A stretch of DNA of 64,000 bases. Source: an uncultured Spirochaetaceae bacterium. Lineage in GTDB: Bacteria > Spirochaetota > Spirochaetia > Treponematales > Treponemataceae. Made by a program: the position numbers and the translations under genes. Where the stretch lies: contig CACXCG010000023.1 of the NCBI GenBank assembly GCA_902766125.1, positions 1-64,000 of the forward strand, given 5' to 3'. The notes below the pieces were generated by a model that saw only the letters and a program-made list of their open reading frames with translations, ran no database searches and was not told where the DNA came from. Of this stretch, positions 24,201 to 33,484 are shown piece after piece. Within the stretch, counting starts at the first letter, position 1. Each line of letters begins with the position of its first letter.

Positions 24201-27165
24201 GGGTCACGAAATAACACTTGAAGCAGATAAGACAGAATATAATCCCGGAGAAACTGCAACCATTCTTTTGAACAGTACACTTAGCAAGGGACGCTATCTG
24301 GTTACGGTTGAACGAAACGGCATCTTAAGTCAGGAAGTCGTAACGCTTGATTCGCCTAGTTCTACACTCAGCATTCCGATTAAAGAAAGCTATGTGCCTC
24401 AGGTGTATGTTTCTGTGCAGACAATTGCTCCTCGCGATGGAGAAGTTGCCGCAGATTACGACACCCGTGATACGCACAAACCGCAGGCAGTATACGGAAT
24501 GATTGGACTTGATGTAAGTACGAAGACACGCACTTTTGATGTAACAGTTAGCCAGGATAGAAAGACATATCGTCCGGGAAGCAATGCAACGCTTACCCTT
24601 AGTGCAAGTCAGAACGGAAAGCCTGTTGCAAATGCAGAACTGACGCTTATGGTTATAGACCGTGGTGTTCTTGATCTGATTGGATATCGTGCAGGAAATC
24701 CTGTTGATGTGTTCTATAACCGCGGACTGTTTGGTGCCGGTGGAATCAACTGTGATATGCTGGGATATCTTGTAGATCCTGTTACGTATGGAACCTATTC
24801 TCTTCCTGCAAAAGAACGCATGCTGTACTATGCAACAAACCGCTTGATGTATAAATCTGCTGCAATGGCAGACGGTGTTATGCTTGAAGAATCTATGGCA
24901 ATGGATTATGAAAGTGCCGCTCCTATGGCAGCAATGGGTGCTACTGCTGAAAATGATTCTGATGAAAGCGTACAGCTTCAGGTGCGCAATGACTTCAGGG
25001 CAAAAGCAGTATTCCTGCCGTCAGTGATAACGGATGCAAACGGAAAAGCGGTTACAACATTTAAACTGCCGGACTCACTTACTGAATATGTGGTAACGGT
25101 TGTTGGTGTAAAAGAACAGACCTATGCGTATACAGAAGACACGCTTACGGTTGCAAATCCTGTTTCGGTGCGTGATGTTGAAACGCGTATCCTGCGTCCG
25201 GGCGACAAAGGAGAAGCAGGAGTTGTCATAACAAACATTGGCGATGAGACTGCAAAGGTAACGGTAAGCTTTGATGTGTACAGTGGCCTTGATAAAACAA
25301 ATTATACGCGTGCAGAAGGTGAACTGATCCGTCAGCCGGGAAAGGCAGCTGTTTCGGGAACAAAACAAAAAACGGTAACGGTTGCGTCGGGACAGACACA
25401 GACACTGATGTTTACGGTTGATGCAGAGAATGCCGGATGGATAACGCTTGCATTCAAAGTTAATTCTGCAGAAGTGAATGAAGTCATTTACAAAGCACTT
25501 GAAATAGAAAAGCCGTATGTGTACGAAACAGTAACAACAGTCGGTCAGCTTGGTGCAGATGAGACGAAGAGTGTAGAGCGCATTGTGTTCCCGCTGGGTA
25601 CCGATGACGGAAAAGGTTCGTTCTATATTCAGCTTGATGCAACACGACTGGGAACCTTGTCGAGTGCAGTTGATTATGTGTTCCACTATCCGTATGGATG
25701 TATGGAGCAGCGTTCCAGTGCAGTGCTTCCGTTGATTTCATTTGGTGAATATATTTCGGTGTTTGGACTGAACAGCGAAGTAGAAAACTGTAATGAAGTC
25801 GTAGAAAAAGAACTGAAGGAATGGGCAAAGATTCAGCGTAAAGACGGCGGCTTCCCCTACTGGCCAGATGGTGATGAAAGCTCTCTTGCAGTAAGTCTTC
25901 GTATTGCAGAAATACTTGCACTTGCAAAAGAACACAACATGCGTATTCCGTCTGGACTGAATGTTGATAAACTTGCTTCATATATTCAGAGTGAAGTAAA
26001 GAAACTCAAAGAAGAGAAATATGTGTACTGCTATCCCGAAGCGTATGCCTATTATGTGCTTACCCGTCTGGGCAAAAAGGTTGCGATGTCAGACATAGAA
26101 GCAATCATCAGTAAAGACACCGGCATAAGTGAATATGCGTTTGCAGGACTTGCGGCACTTGCCATGAACAATAGAAAACTTGCAGATACTGCTGCAATCA
26201 AAATTAAAAACTTCATGGCACTTACTGCACGCGGTGTTTCCTTCCAGACAGAAACTCCGTGGAGCAGCTGGTATTTCTTTAACGGTGACAGTGAACGCTA
26301 TGCACTTGCACTGCATCTGTTTACCAAACTGAATGCAGAAGACATTTATAACGGGCATCTGGTATATCAGATTCTTCAGCTGCAGAATGCGGGTAAAGGC
26401 TGGTGGAAATCAACGGCAACTACAAGCCGTGTGCTGATTGCACTTGAAGCATACATCAAGACAAACAATCTTGAAAACACAAATCTTACTGCAGAAGTGC
26501 TGCTGAATGGTTCACGCATTTTGGACGGAACATTTAAGGGAGTTGCTTCTCAACCGGTGGAACAGACCCTGGATTTTACAACGCTTTCACAGAACAAGGT
26601 TCCGTTTGAAACAGAAGTGCCGCTTGTGGTACAGAAAGAAGGAGACGGTCAGCTGTTCTATACGGCAAGCTTGAAATATGCACTTCCTGCAGAAGAACAG
26701 AAAGCACGCGATGAAGGTTTATGTGTGTATGTAGAAATTGAAGATGCACGAACCGGACAAAGAGTTGAGCCGGGAAAACTAAAGAGCGGTGTCATCTATC
26801 GTGAGCGTGTGTATGTGACTACGACAAAAGAACGTACCTTTGTTGCATTACGGGCACCTGTTCCTGCCGGTGCACAGATTCTAAATGCTGCATTTGTTAC
26901 CACGGCAACAATTCCGCAGACAGAAAATAATACTGCTTCTAACCGTAACGGTTACTGGTGGCAAAGACGCATGAGTCATCAGGATGTGTACGATGCAGAA
27001 ATCCGCTGTTTCTGGAATTACATGGGAATTGGAAATCAGAGTTTTGAATTTCTGTTCCGTGCAGACAGAACCGGTACTTACCAGACACCCGCTGTCATTG
27101 CAGAATGCATGTATGAAAGCGAAGTGTTTGGCAGAAGTGATGGCTGCGTGTGGACAATAGAATAA
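21295..27165 (+). CDS. Bacterial alpha-2-macroglobulin lipoprotein (copy 1)
   Basis: 1956 aa. A lipoprotein signal with lipobox FGSC anchors it in the periplasm. The architecture is that of YfhM-type bacterial alpha-2-macroglobulins: a string of MG domains, a bait-like region near residues 1200-1240 (rich in Met/Ala), and a thioester domain with YPYGCMEQRSS (Cys1469, the CxEQ motif). Such proteins are thought to trap proteases by covalent linkage. A homologue with the same layout lies at 43184-49066, next to pbpC; this copy has no pbpC neighbour and instead converges on a surface-lipoprotein operon. The start at 21295 is supported by AAGGAAG. Confidence 0.92.
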   Translation: MNTVSRSAMALIAAALFGSCTSVGNSDRNSGNAQGSAPKTDGQFYVQTVFPQGELSSDAVFPSIQIQFSEPVVALKKLGEPSSTSNAVTITPAVNGVFRWYGTSLLSFDCSDKLIPQKEYTIRINQNLTSITGQQISGQLEYTFRTQELALRSIQPGYTARKQNRLYLDPQDILPEYARDILVTFGNKVNGAVVSKYLSVVEQKTKKVHPFTFEQLDEKTLLLHVTDSLSRDCEINVVLAKGAVPDTDCIATSAEQKKSFHTLKPFKNTYTSGTSTLCISFNHRIKEGTENQIFNALSFSPAMELTVENVEIHGNTIFVHDLPVTYGDKYSVKLAAKSVSDIYDQICADAVSYSVTVPDADSYASYRDGSFVILESQFEPNRAFEFQNITGDSSYTLTAISGVTDSYKSTKTKTFKIATTKETKNRRVIQTVALKDFLEQVGTSYRGAVKFQSSAFYYPYEGAKKTEHNDTVSYIQVTDLGVQVRHAWNGTAVMVSSLTDGSAVSNATVNVYKLPGREHYTERNENMLRGKGTKITSGVTDKDGLASLTFDDTERREYVYYLEVKTADDRIVLPLEVNYSQGRNVTHIFSDRKLYRPGEDVSVKVIDRLMSVGGDYSTYTGSYELNLVDNAWSSKRKVYASAAGTTSAQGTASADWTLPNDLTPGTYYVEYKRTDGSGYKSNETIMIQYFERVRFSASAAVTPVVYVRGDTVTAEVTASYLGGGSLAGGTVHADWTRDKTSFAPAGEQFEGYTFGPLAYDWYWRNAEEYENFYEQSDETLSTEGKAHLSVATGSEKTEGAPYFYNLEAQVTDAGNQMIAARAGTIVHPALFYIGVSSATNVKGFAKKGEALSFDYLFATPEGNAASLSDFSKDRTVTWTLQRKEWQEVPYTDDYGYEQFKWEEKTIDEQTGSITVKDASKKATLTVTPKESGRYLLIMQTTDSRGNIVKTERSFYVTGAENVWWRNDDQGHEITLEADKTEYNPGETATILLNSTLSKGRYLVTVERNGILSQEVVTLDSPSSTLSIPIKESYVPQVYVSVQTIAPRDGEVAADYDTRDTHKPQAVYGMIGLDVSTKTRTFDVTVSQDRKTYRPGSNATLTLSASQNGKPVANAELTLMVIDRGVLDLIGYRAGNPVDVFYNRGLFGAGGINCDMLGYLVDPVTYGTYSLPAKERMLYYATNRLMYKSAAMADGVMLEESMAMDYESAAPMAAMGATAENDSDESVQLQVRNDFRAKAVFLPSVITDANGKAVTTFKLPDSLTEYVVTVVGVKEQTYAYTEDTLTVANPVSVRDVETRILRPGDKGEAGVVITNIGDETAKVTVSFDVYSGLDKTNYTRAEGELIRQPGKAAVSGTKQKTVTVASGQTQTLMFTVDAENAGWITLAFKVNSAEVNEVIYKALEIEKPYVYETVTTVGQLGADETKSVERIVFPLGTDDGKGSFYIQLDATRLGTLSSAVDYVFHYPYGCMEQRSSAVLPLISFGEYISVFGLNSEVENCNEVVEKELKEWAKIQRKDGGFPYWPDGDESSLAVSLRIAEILALAKEHNMRIPSGLNVDKLASYIQSEVKKLKEEKYVYCYPEAYAYYVLTRLGKKVAMSDIEAIISKDTGISEYAFAGLAALAMNNRKLADTAAIKIKNFMALTARGVSFQTETPWSSWYFFNGDSERYALALHLFTKLNAEDIYNGHLVYQILQLQNAGKGWWKSTATTSRVLIALEAYIKTNNLENTNLTAEVLLNGSRILDGTFKGVASQPVEQTLDFTTLSQNKVPFETEVPLVVQKEGDGQLFYTASLKYALPAEEQKARDEGLCVYVEIEDARTGQRVEPGKLKSGVIYRERVYVTTTKERTFVALRAPVPAGAQILNAAFVTTATIPQTENNTASNRNGYWWQRRMSHQDVYDAEIRCFWNYMGIGNQSFEFLFRADRTGTYQTPAVIAECMYESEVFGRSDGCVWTIE

Positions 27166-27168
27166 CGC

Positions 27169-30100
27169 TTATTCCGGGTAAATGATGTTGTAGGTGTATG
27201 TCTTAACATCACCGGAAACGGTATTGGTAACGGTCAGCGTAATGGGGTTTGTTCCATGCGTAAAGCCGTTGCCAGAAGGAGCACTTATTTTCCATCTCTT
27301 GTGGTTTGTAGCATCGCGAGTTGGTGTACTAAGTGTAAGTGCTGTTCCTTCAGAATTTTGTCCAGAAACAGAAATGCTTACATCTTCTGAACTAGAAGTT
27401 ATGTAGAATTCCCATGCGCTTGTTGAGAAACTTTGTGTAATCGGAAGTGAATCGTATTCGTATACACCGTCTGTAGTCTGTGAAATATCATCAATTGATG
27501 TAAGTACGGCAGTTTCATACAGAATGTTGTACGTGTATGTTTCTGTTGCGCCGGTAATGTCGTTTGTAACATTCAGCGTAATAGGGTTAGTTCCCAGAGT
27601 AATGTCTGTTCCTTCCTGAGCACTGACTATCCAGCGCCGTAAGTTTGTGGGTGCATCTGGATCATGACTTACTTCATTAAACGTAAAGGCTGTTCCATCT
27701 GCATTTTCTCCTGAAGGTGTAATGGTTACATGTTCAGAGACAGAAGTTACAATGAATTGCAGAGCACTGTCTGCAGAAACATTGCTTGAACTGTATGTAT
27801 ATACTCCATCAGTTATAGTTGTAGCATCACCGATTCGAGTCAGTTCTGCACCTTCGTAAGAAAGGCAGATGTTGTACTGACGGCGGATCTTTGTGTCTTT
27901 AGAAATAACGCGAATCTGATAGTCAACGGTTCCAGTTGATTCCAGAAGTTCTGTTGATACGGTAGAGCCACCAGAAATCAATTCAGGATATGATGCGCCA
28001 TTGTAATAGAGAACGCTTATGGTTGCATCGCTGTCTACTGTTTCCAGTTCAAGAGTCGGTTTTCCAGTCTTACTTGAATGAGAAATGTTGTAAGTTGTGT
28101 TGCTTGTTCCGTCAGGATATGTTCCCGTAACATACGAGCCGGATGCATTTTTGTACTGGAACAGACGGTATGTATCTTTGTCAAAGGCAAGATCCCAGAT
28201 GGTTGCCGTTCCGTCTGCATTCTTTACAACCAGCTTCTTAAGCCGTGATTCTGAATCACAGTCTTTTGTAATTGCCATTGTGAACACTCTTGGCGTTGCA
28301 GTACCGTCGTTTGTTACGGTTATAGTGAGTGTTACTTTTCCCTGAGGAATTGGTGTTGTGTCATTGCCTAAGGTAATGGTCCAGTCTGTCGGGTATGTTG
28401 CATTGCGTACTGCAGTTACCGGTATGTCACCTGTCGGGAAGTTGTTTACCACTTCTGTAGAAACTGCGCTGACAGTAACGGTTGCCGTCTTACTCTTTGC
28501 ATAAGCTTTAAGCTGAATTGTGTCTGTGTTAGCAGTTGCTTTCAGATCAATCTTAAGATCGCCGGTTAAGTTAAGAGAAGAAGATTTTACATCTGTAGAA
28601 CTTACCAGTTTAAGCGGTGATTTGATTTCTGTATTTGTGTTATTCGGTTTACGCAGAGTAAAGACAGTATTTGTTGTGCCTCTGGTAATGGTAATTCTGC
28701 TGTCTCCGTTGTAACGGCTGTCGTTCAAATCGCTGATCGTGAATGAAGCATACTTGTTTCCGCTGTAAGTTACGGCACTTGCGGTTCCGCTGGTAACGGT
28801 AGTTCCGTTTATGTCGGTAACAGTATAGGTAACAGGAGTATTCTTGTTTGCCATGCGCAGATAGAAGGTAAGAGAATCTGTGTATGCATCAACACCATCG
28901 CTTTCATCAAGAAGCAGAGATGAGGTAGTGAAGTTTGCAGCTTTTCCAAGGTTTTCACCAGTTCCGTTTGCCTCTCCTTTTTCGCAGACGCGTTTAGTTG
29001 CGGTTCCCGGATAACTGTTAGTTGCAAATGCATACAGGGTTTCAATAACATTATTTCCTGCATTGGGTTTGGTGAGTGTAACAGAATAGTAATTTACTCG
29101 TGACGGATCTTCTGCGGTAATCTTAATCCACAGTTTTTTAGAGAAGGTTGTTTCTGATGTATCATTTGTAGTACAGTCAAACCTTATGCCTGTTGTTCTG
29201 TTGTATTCGGTCCAGCTTGCAATATCTGAAACTGCGGTTGACGAATTAACAATAGCCCAGTTGACATGTGCACGTCTGTGGAATGAAGTAACGTAATAAG
29301 TCAGCTCGGTAATGTCGTATACATAATCTGCACTTAACAGGGCAACACCATAGTCTTTGTCCTGAATAATACCCTTGTCGCTGTCATCAAGCAGTTTGTA
29401 TTCATATGCACAGCCGGTAACTGCGGTGCCAATCGGTGAACCGCTTTCTGCCTTCATCTTAACGTTAGTACTGCTTCCTGACTTTGTCTGTCCGGTAATG
29501 GTGTAACCGAATTCACGCAGAGAGGTATCGGTGTTAGGTGTACGTTTTATGGTAACGGAATAGGTCCGTTCAATATCTGCACTGTCTTTTGTGGTAATGT
29601 TAAGCGGATGTTCTCCACCCATTGATTCAAGACGATAGGTTTGACGTTCTGCAACAGTGTGGACAACACCTTCTGCTGATGTTCCATAGGTAATGCTTTC
29701 CAGAGTTACGCCATCGGGAATATCAAGGTTTACCTGAATGTCTCCTACATCTTCATTAACCCAATACCAGGTTGAAGTAGAAGTATAGTTATTCTGCTGA
29801 CGGTTAAACTGTCTTGTGGTTGCATCGGCATTCCAGTTGGGAGTAAAGATTTCTATCTCCGGATCATATCCTTCTTCATCAATTGCAATCGGAGTAAATG
29901 AAAGATCACGAAGCTGAGCTACAGTTCCTGTTCCGGTACTATTGTTATACACATTTGGCTTTGCAATAACAACAGAATACTCTGTGCCGTACAGCGGATC
30001 GTCTGCAACAATTTTTGCAGTTACCAGTGTTTTTCCGTAGGGAAGAATAACGGTTGCATACTGTGTGTCTGTGCCGGGAACAATGCGTACGTTTACCGGT

Positions 30101-30471
30101 GTGGCAAGTTCATCATACGTTGCACTGGATGAAGTGTTTACCTGTTCTGTTGAGTGTGTCTGTACTGCGGTCCATTCTATGTGAGCCCATTCATCCTGAG
30201 CAAAGCAGCGTAACTGTACACTGTCATCTGCACTTTCAAATACAATAGTAGATAAATCGTATTCAAAAGTGTCTTCATCAAACGAAGCAATCTGATTAGA
30301 CTCGGTGTCGGTTGCCTTTAAAACTACCAGTCCGCGGGTTGTATCAACATGATCGTTACCGGTTTTCTGTATGTCGGTGGTGTTGTAAATCTGCGTAAGA
30401 ATGTTAGAGCATGACATGCACAGAAAAAGCGTTGCAATAAAAAGCGCTGTGTGTGATAAAATGCGTTTCAT
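27169..30471 (-). CDS. Large lipoprotein with cadherin-like beta-sandwich repeats
   Basis: 1100 aa. Lipobox CMSC ends the signal peptide. The rest is Thr/Ser/Asn rich and made of repeated beta-sandwich units of roughly 100 residues that each end like TYSVTIKRTPN, TYTYNILYET or YYSVTLTKPN, the pattern of cadherin-like beta-sandwich domains. The last two units are clearly duplicated (ITDGVYTYSSSNVS and TTDGVYEYDSLPIT, both followed by a WxxSA and GTNPITL block). A surface or periplasmic binding or adhesion role is plausible, not shown. GGAGG precedes the ATG. It is 8 bases downstream of the outer-membrane protein gene, in one operon. Confidence 0.82.
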   Translation of the reverse strand: MKRILSHTALFIATLFLCMSCSNILTQIYNTTDIQKTGNDHVDTTRGLVVLKATDTESNQIASFDEDTFEYDLSTIVFESADDSVQLRCFAQDEWAHIEWTAVQTHSTEQVNTSSSATYDELATPVNVRIVPGTDTQYATVILPYGKTLVTAKIVADDPLYGTEYSVVIAKPNVYNNSTGTGTVAQLRDLSFTPIAIDEEGYDPEIEIFTPNWNADATTRQFNRQQNNYTSTSTWYWVNEDVGDIQVNLDIPDGVTLESITYGTSAEGVVHTVAERQTYRLESMGGEHPLNITTKDSADIERTYSVTIKRTPNTDTSLREFGYTITGQTKSGSSTNVKMKAESGSPIGTAVTGCAYEYKLLDDSDKGIIQDKDYGVALLSADYVYDITELTYYVTSFHRRAHVNWAIVNSSTAVSDIASWTEYNRTTGIRFDCTTNDTSETTFSKKLWIKITAEDPSRVNYYSVTLTKPNAGNNVIETLYAFATNSYPGTATKRVCEKGEANGTGENLGKAANFTTSSLLLDESDGVDAYTDSLTFYLRMANKNTPVTYTVTDINGTTVTSGTASAVTYSGNKYASFTISDLNDSRYNGDSRITITRGTTNTVFTLRKPNNTNTEIKSPLKLVSSTDVKSSSLNLTGDLKIDLKATANTDTIQLKAYAKSKTATVTVSAVSTEVVNNFPTGDIPVTAVRNATYPTDWTITLGNDTTPIPQGKVTLTITVTNDGTATPRVFTMAITKDCDSESRLKKLVVKNADGTATIWDLAFDKDTYRLFQYKNASGSYVTGTYPDGTSNTTYNISHSSKTGKPTLELETVDSDATISVLYYNGASYPELISGGSTVSTELLESTGTVDYQIRVISKDTKIRRQYNICLSYEGAELTRIGDATTITDGVYTYSSSNVSADSALQFIVTSVSEHVTITPSGENADGTAFTFNEVSHDPDAPTNLRRWIVSAQEGTDITLGTNPITLNVTNDITGATETYTYNILYETAVLTSIDDISQTTDGVYEYDSLPITQSFSTSAWEFYITSSSEDVSISVSGQNSEGTALTLSTPTRDATNHKRWKISAPSGNGFTHGTNPITLTVTNTVSGDVKTYTYNIIYPE

Positions 30472-30479
30472 GCTTCCTC

Positions 30480-31814
30480 CTATTTATTCAGATCAACTCT
30501 GATAGCTGACGGTAAAGATGATGATGCACGTGCAGTAAGGTTTGCCTCTGTGCATCCGCGTGCTATAAGTTCCTGGCGTACGGTTTGTGCCTGCCGTAAC
30601 GTCTTTCCGTAAATGGTAACCGTAGTGTCTGAGCGCGCTTTGACTGCTTTTGCCAGTGCGTCATAAACTGCGTCGTTTGCCTTCTGCTCTGATTGTGTCA
30701 GGTCAGAATCAAATACTATGCTGTCGATATAAATGGATTGTTCTAGCTCAACAATACCTGTCTTAATGGTAGATTGAGTTCCTAACATCTGCTGGCCGTT
30801 TCGTTCGCGGTCTGCAGCCTGCGGTATAATGATGCAGCGGACGGTGTAGTTCTGCATTGAAAGCAGCGGTGAACCGTCGCTTATGGTTCCATCCCAAAGA
30901 ATCTTTTTGGGCACAGAGTCTGTTCCGTTCCATGACGCACAGGTCTTACCGGAAGCATCTATGATCTCTACGCTCCAGCTCTGGGGCCTGAATTCAAGAT
31001 ACTGGTATCTGGGTGAAATTTCAAGAGCTCCGTTCTTACCCTGAGAAGGAACAAAATTATCCTGCTGTGAAAGTCCTACAGAAGTCTGACCTATGCCCCA
31101 GCGATTAACTTCCTGCTTAGCACGGGCGTCGTAACCATATTTAACTGCATGAGCAATGCTTCCCGGATAAATGCGGACTCCGGCAAATGCTCTTCCAAAT
31201 GCGGGGAAACTGATGGTTGACAGAGAGTCAAACAAAAGTGTGTAATCGGCACCAAAATACGGAATAACCCAGTCAACTCCAAACCACAGAGAGAATTCGA
31301 GAGATGCCTTAACTGCCACCGAAAATCCGTTCATGTCAAAAATGGGAACTGTCGTAATGGTTCCGTCGGCTTTTGCTCTGGTAGACGTGTAGAACTGTGC
31401 ATTTGCAAAGTTAACGCCAATCCCCAGACCAGGCACAATCTCTAACCAGCGGGGCAAAAATCCCCACTTGGACTGGGAAAGCACCACCTGCAGCTTTAAG
31501 AGTGCCATGTTGTTGTTGAAGTTAATCATAAGGTCGTGTTCATCTGCTGACTGCCACCACATATCGCGGTCAATTTCCAGCCCGAACATAAATCCGCCAA
31601 AATTAAATCCAAAGCCAAACGATGCATCTGCTCCGTACGACATAAGCGGTGTGTATTGCAGCTGTGTACTAAAAAATCCCAGAGGAAGGGTGCATCCGCC
31701 AGATGCTTCTATATAGAAATGATTTTCCTGCACAACATCATCACCCTCAGCTAAAAGAGGCGTAAAAGAGAAAAGTAATAATAATGATGCTATGGCAAAA
31801 AAGCGATAATTCAT
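30480..31814 (-). CDS. Outer-membrane beta-barrel protein with FlgD-like and OmpA-like C-terminal regions
   Basis: 444 aa from ATG at 31814 (GGAAG just upstream). Signal peptide ends near LLAEG. Residues 30-230 alternate aromatic and hydrophobic residues like a small beta-barrel. A beta-sandwich segment follows (WDGTISDGSPLLSMQNYTVR, resembling FlgD-type Ig domains). The last ~100 residues (DSDLTQSEQKANDAVYDALA, then TVTIYGKTLRQAQTVRQELI) look like a degenerate OmpA-type peptidoglycan-binding fold. It starts the operon with the large lipoprotein, which suggests a two-part surface structure. Confidence 0.7.
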   Translation of the reverse strand: MNYRFFAIASLLLLFSFTPLLAEGDDVVQENHFYIEASGGCTLPLGFFSTQLQYTPLMSYGADASFGFGFNFGGFMFGLEIDRDMWWQSADEHDLMINFNNNMALLKLQVVLSQSKWGFLPRWLEIVPGLGIGVNFANAQFYTSTRAKADGTITTVPIFDMNGFSVAVKASLEFSLWFGVDWVIPYFGADYTLLFDSLSTISFPAFGRAFAGVRIYPGSIAHAVKYGYDARAKQEVNRWGIGQTSVGLSQQDNFVPSQGKNGALEISPRYQYLEFRPQSWSVEIIDASGKTCASWNGTDSVPKKILWDGTISDGSPLLSMQNYTVRCIIIPQAADRERNGQQMLGTQSTIKTGIVELEQSIYIDSIVFDSDLTQSEQKANDAVYDALAKAVKARSDTTVTIYGKTLRQAQTVRQELIARGCTEANLTARASSSLPSAIRVDLNK

Positions 31815-31817
31815 CTC

Positions 31818-31846
31818 TTCCAATATCGGCACATTTACTATATACT
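31818..31846. promoter_or_regulatory. Divergent promoter region, outer-membrane operon and Na+ symporter
   Basis: Plus strand: TTCCAA (31818-31823), 17 bases, TATACT (31841-31846); the symporter ATG is 31 bases downstream. Minus strand: TATAGT (complement of 31837-31842) overlaps it and serves the operon starting at 31814. Both transcripts would have short leaders. Confidence 0.5.
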
Positions 31847-31877
31847 AAGAGATGTACTTTTGTATAGGGGTAAATGT

Positions 31878-33428
31878 ATGGCAATTAAAATTGTACTGTT
31901 GCTTGTGTTTTTTGCAGTCTTTGTGTGCGTCGGAATTATCTGCCGCAAACAGAGTCGTGATGTAAACGGATTTGTACTGGGCGGAAGAACAGTCGGTCCC
32001 TGGTTAACTGCGTTTGCTTACGGAACATCGTATTTTTCTGCAGTTATTTTTGTAGGCTATGCCGGTCAGTTTGGATGGAGCTTTGGTCTTGCATCAACCT
32101 GGATCGGTTTAGGAAATGCGTTTATTGGTTCTCTGTTACCGTGGGCAATTCTTGGCCGCAGAACCCGCATTATGACCCAGCACTTGAATTCACGGACTAT
32201 GCCTGACTTTTTTGGACAGCGTTATGGTTCCCGCGGATTAAAGATTGCAGCTTCGGCTATTACGTTTATCTTTTTGATTCCGTATACAGCGTCTCTTTTT
32301 AACGGTCTGTCGCGTCTGTTCCGTATGGCGTTCAACATTGACTATGCGGTGTGTGTTATTGTCATGGCAGTGCTTACGGCGGTGTACGTTATTGTCGGCG
32401 GTTACATGGCAACTGCGGTAAATGATTTTATTCAGGGCATTGTTATGCTGGTGGGAATTGTTGCGGTTATTGCAGCGGTTCTGTCGCAGCACGGCGGCTT
32501 TATGCAGTCGGTTATAGAAATGTCAAAAGTCGAAAGCGGAGAACTGCAGGGCGGATATGTTTCGTTCTTTGGACCTAAGCCATTCTATCTGCTTGTGGTT
32601 GTTCTGCTTACATCGCTGGGTACCTGGGGACTTCCGCAGATGGTGGGAAAGTTCTATGCCATTAAGAATGAAGAGTCTATAAAAATCGGTACCATGATTT
32701 CTACGTTCTTTGCAATTATTGTTGCCGGCGGATGTTATTTCTTAGGCGGATTTGGCCGTCTGTTTACGACACAGGAAGCGGTAAGCGCTGAAGGATTTGA
32801 CAGTATTGTGCCTACTATGCTGTCAGGACTTTCTGATGTACTGATTGGCGTCGTGCTTATTCTGGTGCTTTCTGCCTCTATGTCTACGCTGTCATCGCTG
32901 GTGTTAACTTCAAGTTCAACGCTTACCCTTGACTTCCTGGGTTCCTTCAAAAAATCCACTGAAAAACGCAACATGCTGATTATGCGTATTTTCGTTGCAG
33001 TGTTCATCATCATTTCTGCAGTCATTGCAATTGTTCAGGCTACATCCCGCGTTACCTTTATTGCTCAGCTGATGGGTATTTCGTGGGGTGCGCTGTCGGG
33101 TGCATTCCTTGCTCCATTCCTGTATGGTTTGTATTGGAAAAAGACAAGTCGTGCCGGTGTAGTTGCTTCGTTTGTATTTGGAACACTTGTCATGCTTATT
33201 CAGCTGTGCATTTCGTTGGGATGGATACACGTTGGCGGAACATTCCTGCCGTTTATCTTTACCAACTCGCTGTATTCCGGTGTATTCTGCATGCTTGCAT
33301 CTCTGGTGATTGTGCCGGTGGTAAGCCTGCTTTCTCAGAAGACCTGTCCTTCGAATACAGACAGTATGTTTGCCTGCTACGACAAAACAGTTCAGGTTCC
33401 TGCAAAAGAAGTACTTTCAGAAAACTAA
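31878..33428 (+). CDS. Sodium:solute symporter (SSS family)
   Basis: 516 aa from ATG at 31878, which has AGGGG upstream; an earlier start at 31860 would add MYRGKC. About 13 membrane segments; FVLGGRTVGPWLTAFAYGTS near the N-terminus and VLSASMSTLSSLVLTSSST in the middle are the family's Na+-site regions. It couples Na+ entry to uptake of a small solute. The substrate (amino acid, sugar, acid or vitamin) cannot be told from sequence. The gene stands alone, with a separate promoter for the next gene. Confidence 0.9.
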   Translation: MAIKIVLLLVFFAVFVCVGIICRKQSRDVNGFVLGGRTVGPWLTAFAYGTSYFSAVIFVGYAGQFGWSFGLASTWIGLGNAFIGSLLPWAILGRRTRIMTQHLNSRTMPDFFGQRYGSRGLKIAASAITFIFLIPYTASLFNGLSRLFRMAFNIDYAVCVIVMAVLTAVYVIVGGYMATAVNDFIQGIVMLVGIVAVIAAVLSQHGGFMQSVIEMSKVESGELQGGYVSFFGPKPFYLLVVVLLTSLGTWGLPQMVGKFYAIKNEESIKIGTMISTFFAIIVAGGCYFLGGFGRLFTTQEAVSAEGFDSIVPTMLSGLSDVLIGVVLILVLSASMSTLSSLVLTSSSTLTLDFLGSFKKSTEKRNMLIMRIFVAVFIIISAVIAIVQATSRVTFIAQLMGISWGALSGAFLAPFLYGLYWKKTSRAGVVASFVFGTLVMLIQLCISLGWIHVGGTFLPFIFTNSLYSGVFCMLASLVIVPVVSLLSQKTCPSNTDSMFACYDKTVQVPAKEVLSEN

Positions 33429-33450
33429 GCGACTATACTTAACGCTTACT

Positions 33451-33478
33451 TTGCAAAATGCCGGCTTTATGCTACACT
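33451..33478 (+). promoter_or_regulatory. Leaderless-type promoter of the flavoprotein-MATE operon
   Basis: TTGCAA (33451-33456), 16 bases, TACACT (33473-33478), then 6 bases to the ATG at 33485. Confidence 0.6.
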
Positions 33479-33484
33479 TTCGAC

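Noticed and set aside
25075..25686. 203-codon frame antisense to macroglobulin copy 1
   Set aside because: Shadow of the coding strand; Cys/Arg/His-rich nonsense composition with no family match.
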